Positions 58,364-64,000 of a stretch of DNA of 64,000 bases are shown here, piece by piece (the stretch's first letter is position 1; every line of letters begins with the position of its first letter). The notes under the pieces are model-generated. The model searched no databases. It saw only the letters and a program-made list of their open reading frames with translations, and had not been told where the DNA came from. A program made the position numbers and the translations under genes. The stretch lies in NCBI GenBank assembly GCA_002862095.1, contig PHSQ01000003.1:372001-436000 (forward strand), in the 5' to 3' direction. Origin of the DNA: Methylocystis sp. KS32 (GTDB lineage: Bacteria; Pseudomonadota; Alphaproteobacteria; Rhizobiales; Beijerinckiaceae).

Positions 58364-58791
58364 TGGGCATCGCTTTGCCACGCTCTCGCGAAAAGAGCCA
58401 GCCGTCTTAATTCCGCGCCGTCGTAAGCCATGGGCCGGCCGGAAAATGGTTGTCGCTGGCCGCCGTCACTGCGAGCCGAAGGCGAAGCAATCCAGCGGCG
58501 ACGCCCGTCCCTCTCGCCTTTGTGGCGCTCTCGAGAAGGCCCGAAACGATCCGGCTCACGGCCCGTGGATTGCGTCGTCGCTTCGCGCCTCGCAATGACG
58601 GGGCTGGCGCCGAGTTGGTTTATGGCGCGGTGGAATGAAATACGCCGCGAACGCCTGGATTCTCGACGAGAATCGCAAGCTTTGCGCCGGTGTCGGAACG
58701 GATGTTTTTCTCGCGCGCTCTTTTGCGCCCTCTTGGGCGCCGCCCGCAAAGCGGCTATTGTCCCCGCCGCGCTGGGTAGGGAGGAATTCGC
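58364..58791. other. Intergenic region with GTCATTGCGAG-family repeat, copy 3
   Basis: About 430 bases between the divergent recF and coaBC genes, largely filled by the repeat at 58464-58600. The track ORFs here translate repeat sequence. The coaBC ribosome site GGGAGG lies just before its GTG. Confidence 0.5.
58464..58640. repeat. GTCATTGCGAG-family dispersed repeat, copy 3
   Basis: CGTCACTGCGAGCCGAAGGC begins at 58464, and an imperfect inverted arm ending CTTCGCGCCTCGCAATGACG closes at 58600. The arms are separated by about 70 bases, like copy 2 at 16564-16690. The following GGGGCTGGCGC and GCGCGGTGGAATGA are inverted matches to the sequence before copy 1. Confidence 0.75.
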
Positions 58792-60057
58792 GTGACAGGG
58801 GCCAGTGCGCGGCAAAACCTCGCGGGGAAGCGCATCCTGCTGATCGTTGGGGGCGGCGTCGCCGCCTATAAGAGCCTCGAGCTCGTCAGGCGGCTGAGGG
58901 AGCGCGGCGCGTTCACGCGGGTCGTCATGACCCAATCAGCCAAAAAATTCGTCGCGGAACTCTCCTTCGCGGCGGTTGCGGGTTCGCCGGTTCACCACGA
59001 TCTCTTCGACGCCGCTGCTGAAGGCGAGATGGGGCACATCGGGCTTTCGCGCGAGGCCGATCTCGTGGTGGTCGCGCCGGCCACGGCCAATCTGGTCGCG
59101 CGCGCGGCGCTGGGGCTCGCCGACGATTTGGCGACCACGCTTCTGCTCGCGACCGACAAACGGGTTTTGTTCGCTCCGGCGATGAATTTGCGCATGTGGC
59201 TGCATCCGGCTACGCAGCGCAATGTCGCGACCCTGGGCTCGGACGGCGCTGTTTTCGTCGGCCCCGAAAAGGGCGAGATGGCCTGCGGAGAATTCGGACC
59301 CGGACGGATGAGCGAACCTCTCGATATTGTCGCGGCGATCGGGAGCGCGCTGGCGGAAGATACGGGCCTGCCCTTGCCTGGCGCCGGAGGCGCGGGCGGG
59401 CTGGCCGGCCGGCGCGTCGTCGTGACCTCGGGGCCGACTCACGAGCCGATCGATCCGGTTCGTTTCATCGCCAACCGGTCCTCGGGCAAGCAGGGCCACG
59501 CCATCGCGGCCGCCGCGGCGAGGGCGGGGGCTAGAGTGACGCTGATATCGGGGCCGGTGAATATCGCCGATCCGCCGGGCGTCGAGACGCGCCATGTGGT
59601 CACCGCCCGGGAAATGCTAGCGGCGGTCGAAGAGGCGCTTCCGGCCGATATATTCGTCGCCGCCGCCGCCGTCGCGGATTGGCGCGTGGAGGCCGCCGCA
59701 GAGAAAATCAAGAAGACCGGCGCGCCGCCTTCGCTGACGCTGGTCGAGAATCCCGACATTCTGGCGACGGTCGCGGCGCGCGACCGCGACCGGCCCGCGA
59801 TTGTCGTCGGCTTCGCCGCCGAAACCGGCGAGCTGTTGCGGCGCGCCCGAGAAAAATTCCTTCGCAAGGGTTGCGACATGCTCGTGGCCAACGACGTAAC
59901 TTCGGGCGTGTTCGGCGCCGACGAAAACACCGTGCATATCGTGACCGCCGAAGGGGTGGAAGACTGGCCTCGGCTCGACAAGGAAGCCGTGGCCGAGAGA
60001 CTCGCGGGGCGTCTTGTTGAAATCCTCGCGCAACAACGCAATGGAAAATCGCCATGA
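58792..60057 (+). CDS. coaBC: Bifunctional phosphopantothenoylcysteine decarboxylase/phosphopantothenate--cysteine ligase
   Basis: Steps two and three of CoA synthesis. The 421-residue protein has the CoaC flavoprotein domain first: [21 protein letters not shown], the catalytic His in [19 protein letters not shown] and the active-site lid Cys in [11 protein letters not shown]. The CoaB domain follows: [51 protein letters not shown] and [23 protein letters not shown]. It starts with GTG, with GGAGG upstream. The stop overlaps dut (ATGA), giving a coaBC-dut-Rrf2 operon. Confidence 0.96.
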   Translation: MTGASARQNLAGKRILLIVGGGVAAYKSLELVRRLRERGAFTRVVMTQSAKKFVAELSFAAVAGSPVHHDLFDAAAEGEMGHIGLSREADLVVVAPATANLVARAALGLADDLATTLLLATDKRVLFAPAMNLRMWLHPATQRNVATLGSDGAVFVGPEKGEMACGEFGPGRMSEPLDIVAAIGSALAEDTGLPLPGAGGAGGLAGRRVVVTSGPTHEPIDPVRFIANRSSGKQGHAIAAAAARAGARVTLISGPVNIADPPGVETRHVVTAREMLAAVEEALPADIFVAAAAVADWRVEAAAEKIKKTGAPPSLTLVENPDILATVAARDRDRPAIVVGFAAETGELLRRAREKFLRKGCDMLVANDVTSGVFGADENTVHIVTAEGVEDWPRLDKEAVAERLAGRLVEILAQQRNGKSP

Positions 60058-60521
60058 AACTGCTTGTGCGACGTTTGCCTCATGGCGAGGGTCTGGAACT
60101 GCCCTTCTACGCCAGCGTCGGCGCCGCCGGTCTCGACCTGCGCGCGGCCTTGCCCGTCGGCAGAAAGCTGGTGCTGGAACCCGGCGCGAGGGATCTCGTG
60201 CCGACCGGCTTCGCCCTCCAGTTGCCGGAGGGTTTCGAGGCGCAGCTTCGCCCGCGCTCCGGTCTCGCCCTCGAACATGGCGTGACGATCCTCAACGCGC
60301 CGGGAACGATCGACAGCGACTATCGCGGCGAAGTGCAAGCGCTGCTGATAAATCTGGGCGCGCATCCGTTCGAAATCATGCGAGGGATGAGAATCGCGCA
60401 ACTGGTGGTTTCGCCTGTCGCGCGAGTCTGCCTCGCCGAAACAGACGAGCATCTGGAGGCGAGCGAAAGAGGGGGCGGCGGCTTCGGATCCACCGGGGTC
60501 GGCGAAGACGCTCGGGCATGA
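60054..60521 (+). CDS. dut: Deoxyuridine 5'-triphosphate nucleotidohydrolase
   Basis: Hydrolyses dUTP to dUMP, preventing uracil incorporation and supplying the dTMP precursor. The 155-residue trimeric enzyme shows all motifs: [48 protein letters not shown] and the C-terminal [11 protein letters not shown]-loop-like arm. It overlaps coaBC and the following Rrf2 gene by 4 bases each; the dut-coaBC link is common in alphaproteobacteria. Confidence 0.97.
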   Translation: MKLLVRRLPHGEGLELPFYASVGAAGLDLRAALPVGRKLVLEPGARDLVPTGFALQLPEGFEAQLRPRSGLALEHGVTILNAPGTIDSDYRGEVQALLINLGAHPFEIMRGMRIAQLVVSPVARVCLAETDEHLEASERGGGGFGSTGVGEDARA

Positions 60522-60970
60522 GTCTTCTACCGCGCGCCGCGCGTTTTGCGTTATTGGCGGTGCTCGACGTCGCCTTGCATGCGCGGGGACGACCCGTATC
60601 GTCCAGAGAGCTTGCCAAACGCTACGATCTTCCGCCCCGCCGGCTCGAGAGTCTGCTGCAAGCGCTGGTGCGCGCCGGAATTCTGAAGAGCGTGCGGGGA
60701 CCGTCCGGCGGATACGAACTCGCGCGCGAGCGCCGCAGGCTGACAATGGCCGAAATCTTGCGCGCGGCGCTTGGCGCGGAAGGCGAAAGCGAAGATGGCG
60801 CAAGGCCGCGCCGCGCGGCCCTCGATGCGACGATAGAGCCGGTCCTGCGCGAGGTCGAAGCGGAGATGTTCGAACGGCTCGAAGCGGTCACGCTCGAGGA
60901 TTTGCATTCCCGGGCGCTGGCGGACGGCGTGGGCGAAACCTCGGAGAGCGGCGGCCATTTCGAGATATGA
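60518..60970 (+). CDS. Rrf2 family transcriptional regulator without cysteines
   Basis: A 150-residue winged-helix protein. [76 protein letters not shown] is a clear Rrf2 DNA-binding domain. Unlike IscR, RirA or NsrR it has no Cys at all, so it cannot bind an Fe-S cluster through the usual ligands. Its signal is unknown. The track starts far upstream inside coaBC; the real ATG overlaps the dut stop. The enoyl-CoA hydratase gene follows after 35 bases. Confidence 0.9.
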   Translation: MSLLPRAARFALLAVLDVALHARGRPVSSRELAKRYDLPPRRLESLLQALVRAGILKSVRGPSGGYELARERRRLTMAEILRAALGAEGESEDGARPRRAALDATIEPVLREVEAEMFERLEAVTLEDLHSRALADGVGETSESGGHFEI

Positions 60971-61005
60971 TGGGATTGTCGCCCGATCAACACGGAGATG
61001 CGCGC

Positions 61006-61779
61006 ATGAACTACGAGACGATACAGGTTGAAACCCACGGCCGCGTCGGGCTTGTCAGATTGCACCGGCCGGAAGCCCTCAACGCCCTCAACGCCCGGCT
61101 CATCGAGGAGCTCGACGAGGCGCTTTCGGCGTTCGAGACGGATTCAGGAATCGGTTGTTATGTTTTGACGGGTTCCGAAAAAGCCTTCGCGGCCGGCGCG
61201 GACATCAAGGAAATGCGCGATAAGAGCTTCGCGGACGCCTATCTTGACGATTTTCTCTCGCGCTGGGACGCGGTGGCGAGACTGCGCAAGCCGGCCATCG
61301 CCGCCGTAAGCGGCTTTGCGCTCGGCGGAGGCTGCGAACTCGCGATGATGTGCGATTTCATCATCGCATCCGACACCGCCCAATTCGGACAGCCGGAGAT
61401 CAAACTGGGTGTTATTCCCGGAGCTGGCGGCACGCAGAGATTGACCCGCGCGGTTGGTAAGGCGAAGGCGATGGACCTTTGTCTGACGGGTCGGTTCATG
61501 GGCGCCGAGGAAGCCGAGCGCGCCGGTCTGGTTTCCAGGATTGTCCCGGCGGAGCAACTCGCGCCCGAGGCGATCAAAACCGCCCAGATCATCGCGGGAA
61601 TGTCGACGCCCGCCGTCATGACGGCCAAGAACGCGGTCAATAGCGCCTTCGAAACCACTCTGGCGGAGGGCGTGAAATTCGAACGCCGGGCGTTCTATTC
61701 GTTGTTCGCGACCGAAGACCAGAAGGAGGGCATGGCCGCTTTCGTCGAAAAGCGGCGTCCGCAATTCAAGAATCGGTAA
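61006..61779 (+). CDS. Enoyl-CoA hydratase
   Basis: Crotonase-fold enzyme hydrating 2-enoyl-CoA in fatty-acid beta-oxidation. The 257-residue protein has [17 protein letters not shown], the oxyanion-hole stretch [10 protein letters not shown], and both catalytic Glu residues in [12 protein letters not shown] and [28 protein letters not shown] lies 9 nt before the ATG at 61006; the track's earlier start is not needed. The echA-rpsT-dnaA order is common in Rhizobiales. Exact chain-length preference is unknown. Confidence 0.94.
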   Translation: MNYETIQVETHGRVGLVRLHRPEALNALNARLIEELDEALSAFETDSGIGCYVLTGSEKAFAAGADIKEMRDKSFADAYLDDFLSRWDAVARLRKPAIAAVSGFALGGGCELAMMCDFIIASDTAQFGQPEIKLGVIPGAGGTQRLTRAVGKAKAMDLCLTGRFMGAEEAERAGLVSRIVPAEQLAPEAIKTAQIIAGMSTPAVMTAKNAVNSAFETTLAEGVKFERRAFYSLFATEDQKEGMAAFVEKRRPQFKNR

Positions 61780-61944
61780 TTCTTCGCAAATGCCGTCTCC
61801 ACGAAGGAGAGCGTGTGACGGGAGCGGGGCGTTGTGTTCGGATGGAGGGGTAAAGCCGATCTCCAGGGGCGCCGGGACGCTCGACCGGCGTTCTCTCGTT
61901 TTTCGTTGACGGAAGGCCGGCGGTATGAGTATACAGCGGGCGCT

Positions 61945-61975
61945 GCGGCCGCGTTTACGCGGCCCCATTGTTTTT
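61945..61975 (+). terminator. Hairpin plus T-run before rpsT
   Basis: GGCCGCG (61947-61953) and CGCGGCC (61958-61964) enclose TTTA; six bases later comes TTTTT (61971-61975). It lies 45 bases before rpsT and about 165 after the echA stop. It could end echA transcripts or attenuate rpsT. The gap between stem and T-run weakens the call. Confidence 0.4.
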
Positions 61976-62017
61976 CCGGGGAGCCTTTATCGCTCCTCGC
62001 CAAAGAAAGCAGAACAT

Positions 62018-62290
62018 ATGGCCAATACGAGTTCGGCTAAAAAGGCCGTTCGCAAGATCGCCCGCCGCACTGCGGTCAACCGCGCTCGCCGCAGCTTGAT
62101 GCGGACATTCGTGCGGAAGGTCGAGGAGGCGATCGCCTCGGGCGACGCCGCCGTCGCCTCTCAAGCGCTTCAGGCCGCCGCTCCTATCGTCATGAGAGCC
62201 GCGCAGCGTGGCGTGATTCACAAGAACACCGCATCACGCAAAGTGTCGCGCCTGACCGCGCGCGTGAAGGCGCTCTCGGCGTCGGCTTGA
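62018..62290 (+). CDS. rpsT: 30S ribosomal protein S20
   Basis: A 90-residue basic helical protein binding 16S r[45 protein letters not shown] and [22 protein letters not shown] are diagnostic. The track starts 31 codons upstream; the ATG at 62018 gives the family length, and AGAA lies just upstream. It is monocistronic, between a leader hairpin and a strong terminator. Confidence 0.97.
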   Translation: MANTSSAKKAVRKIARRTAVNRARRSLMRTFVRKVEEAIASGDAAVASQALQAAAPIVMRAAQRGVIHKNTASRKVSRLTARVKALSASA

Positions 62291-62315
62291 TCGTCGCATT
62301 ATCGGTTTATTCCGC

Positions 62316-62345
62316 AAAGGCCCGGCTTCGCCGGGCCTTTTCTTT
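62316..62345 (+). terminator. Rho-independent terminator after rpsT
   Basis: AAAGGCCCGG pairs with CCGGGCCTTTT around CTTCG, followed by CTTT. It begins 26 bases after the rpsT stop and has a stable tetraloop-like hairpin. Confidence 0.92.
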
Positions 62346-63223
62346 ATGCAGCGACTTCCAGGATCCGCGCGGGCATCGATGCAACAAAGCCACAGCGCGG
62401 GAGAATTTTTATCCTGGCCGAGCTCGAACCAGCGAAGAGCCGCCGATTCAAACTCTTGCATATAAGCTGGATCGTGGAGGCGCGCGCGGTCGGTCTTGAC
62501 AGAATCATGAAGCCTGTCCGGGCGCTCCGCCGCAGCGTTCTTGCGTTGCATCGCCCGCGATTTTTAGAAGCTCACCAAATCATTAGTTTAGATCATTCTC
62601 GCGCGTGGGAGATCATTATCCGAGCGTCTCCCGAGCTATAATTCGTCGCTTTGGACATTGCGTCCAAGGCGGGGCGCATGTAATTTTCATCCGGTCGAAC
62701 CAAGGAGAGTGCCACCCATCGTGACAAAGCAGCATATGGGTCGCGCATCTTCGAAATCATGAGTTTCCACACTCGCCCGCCTCTCCAAACGGAGGTCAGC
62801 CGACTGCTGAAAGGGCGCAGGTTCGATAGCGCATTAGATTTGTGTAAGCGTGGCGAGTGCTCCTTGGCGGCGGCGGCGCTTTTGTGATGGGTGGGCCTTT
62901 TAGAAGGGCGGCGGCTTTTCTAGGTTTGGGGGAATTCGCTATGGCGCTTGTGCGGAAGACCGGGCAGATACACATTGTGACGAGCGCAAATCGCGTGTGG
63001 CGTGACATGCAATCGCATTGTGGAGGCGCGTTCGGCGAACGAACTTTCACCTTGTACCTTGGTTGCGCCATTGGCCCCCCATGGCATGGGCCGGAAGTCT
63101 GGAGAGAAACGCGCTGAGCGCAAGCGCGCGAGGCCTTCTCTGTTTTCCTGATAATTCGGAATCGACGCCTCCGGCGCCTATCGTCGCCGGTCCCGCGCGC
63201 TCGTTCCTTTGCCAAGGCATGTC
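62346..63223. other. Long dnaA upstream region, no convincing gene
   Basis: About 880 bases between the rpsT terminator and dnaA. ORFs 62796..63215 (-), 62857..63117 (+) and 62456..62641 (+) lack family motifs and good ribosome sites. A GTTTCCACA string (62763-62771) matches the DnaA box consensus TTATCCACA at 7 of 9 positions, and two weaker TTATCC strings occur (about 62411 and 62627). This is not enough to call an origin. A short inverted repeat GGGAGA/TCTCCC lies near 62607-62632. The dnaA promoter is expected here. Confidence 0.45.
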
Positions 63224-64000
63224 ATGTCCGATTCCAAAACTCCGCAATCTAACGATTACACGAACGAGGATCTGCAACGTTGGGAGCGGGTGCGCCGGCG
63301 CCTGCGCGCCGAGTTGGGGGATGCGATCTATGGTTCGTGGTTCACGCGCCTCGAACTGGAGAAAGTTGAAGGCGCCGGCGTGCATCTCACGGTGCCGACG
63401 AAATTCCTCCGCAGTTGGATGCAGGCCCATTACCTCGACCGCATCAAGGCGCGGGTCTTGAGCGAATTCGGCATGGACCGCGTAACCATCGAGCTGCGCT
63501 CACCCAGTCGGAAGTCGAAAAATCGCGACGTCTCCGCCGCTCCGGAAAGCCGCGCGGAAACGACTCAGGCCCCGCTCCCTGATCAGAAGACGCAATTCGC
63601 GCCGCCCCCGCGCCGGGCTGTCTCTAAAGCTGGAGGGCGTGGGGATGGAGAGGCGTTCATCGGTTCGCCGCTGGATCGCCGCTTGACCTTTTCGAGCTTT
63701 CTTGTGGGGCCTTCCAACCAGCTGGCTTACGCGGCCGCTTGTCGCGCGGTGGAGTTGCGCGATCCGGATAGCGCTCCCTTGTTCAATCCGTTCTACACTC
63801 ATGCCGCGGTCGGTCTCGGCAAGACACATCTGTTGCAGGCGATGGCGCACGCGGCCCTGGAAAACAAACGACGCGTCGTTTATCTGACCGCCGAGAAATT
63901 CATGAGCGGCTTCGTGTCCTCCCTGACCGCTCAAACGGCTATTGCATTCAAGGAGAATCTCCGCGCGATCGACATGCTCATTATCGACGACGTGCAATTT
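63224..64000 (+). CDS. dnaA: Chromosomal replication initiator DnaA, N-terminal part (3' end outside window)
   Basis: Absent from the ORF track because no stop lies within the window; 259 codons are open to base 64000. The protein starts SDSKTPQSNDYTNEDLQRWERVRRRL, and domain I contains AIYGSWFTRLELEKVEGAGVHLTVPTKFLRSWM. A variable linker follows (about residues 95-150), then the AAA+ domain: LTFSSFLVGPSNQLAYAAACRAVE, Walker A in HAAVGLGKTHLLQAM, and Walker B IDMLIIDDVQF at the edge. The His-Ala-Ala form before VGLGKT is usual for Rhizobiales as far as I recall. AAGG lies 6 nt before the ATG at 63224. Confidence 0.96.
   Translation, partial: MSDSKTPQSNDYTNEDLQRWERVRRRLRAELGDAIYGSWFTRLELEKVEGAGVHLTVPTKFLRSWMQAHYLDRIKARVLSEFGMDRVTIELRSPSRKSKNRDVSAAPESRAETTQAPLPDQKTQFAPPPRRAVSKAGGRGDGEAFIGSPLDRRLTFSSFLVGPSNQLAYAAACRAVELRDPDSAPLFNPFYTHAAVGLGKTHLLQAMAHAALENKRRVVYLTAEKFMSGFVSSLTAQTAIAFKENLRAIDMLIIDDVQF

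Noticed and set aside
62763-62771. Replication origin at dnaA
   Set aside because: A single 7/9 DnaA-box match plus weak strings is not enough, and alphaproteobacterial origins are often not at dnaA.
62857-63117. 86-codon ORF upstream of dnaA
   Set aside because: The sequence looks superficially protein-like at its start (VMGGPFRRAAAFLGLGEF), but no family is known to me, the start is weak and it lies in the probable dnaA promoter region.

Overview
The window is high-GC bacterial chromosome with a typical alphaproteobacterial (Rhizobiales/Hyphomicrobiales) gene order. Examples are prmC-DUF4167-clpB, hisB-DUF2628-hisH-hisA-hisF-hisE-coaA, rnd-lptC-lptA, echA-rpsT-dnaA, and the alphaproteobacterial families DUF2794 and DUF4167. 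A type II methanotroph or a relative (Methylocystis/Methylosinus/Beijerinckiaceae) would fit the overall feel of the proteins, but no diagnostic gene (pmo, mxa) is present, so the genus is an inference.

Layout. 1-5 kb: the 3' part of valS, a lytic transglycosylase, a signal-peptide/membrane protein of unknown function, a BAX-inhibitor-1 family protein and DUF2794. 5-14 kb: a repeat-rich spacer, then htpG, prmC, DUF4167, a MOSC protein (minus strand) and clpB behind a candidate heat-shock promoter. 14-26 kb, all minus strand: a GGDEF-EAL protein, the histidine/coaA operon and an RND efflux operon with its TetR regulator. 26.6-32.2 kb: dnaK and dnaJ, separated by about 2.3 kb of visibly AT-richer DNA. 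This DNA carries a GT90/CAP10-like glycosyltransferase gene flanked by truncated REP-associated transposase (RAYT) remnants and many copies of a GTGTCACCGTAATT motif. 32-38 kb: a PmtA-like methyltransferase, pyrF, a HAD phosphatase, xth, a polytopic membrane protein, and rpmI-rplT behind a candidate promoter plus attenuator. 37.7-50 kb: a polysaccharide locus with a WecG/TagA-type transferase, a flippase, three GT-B transferases, a polymerase/ligase, a Wzc-like chain-length protein with a degenerate ATPase, a DxD-type transferase-like protein and a GINT1-like propeller protein. 50-64 kb: lptA, lptC, rnd, leuA with a leucine-rich leader peptide, acnA, recF, coaBC-dut-Rrf2-echA, rpsT, and the 5' part of dnaA. 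dnaA runs off the window and is therefore missing from the ORF track.

Most genes are housekeeping: protein folding, histidine, leucine and CoA synthesis, the TCA cycle, translation and DNA repair. The accessory content is the polysaccharide locus, the dnaK/dnaJ insertion and two families of dispersed repeats. One family carries a GTCATTGCGAG core and occurs at three places; the other is the palindromic repeats before htpG.

The most distinctive observations are the glycosyltransferase insertion between dnaK and dnaJ, the leucine attenuator, the leader terminator before rpmI, the nucleotide-binding motifs lost from the Wzc-like protein, and an exported protein whose predicted mature N-terminus is His. 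I did not see a complete, clearly new defence or metabolic system.
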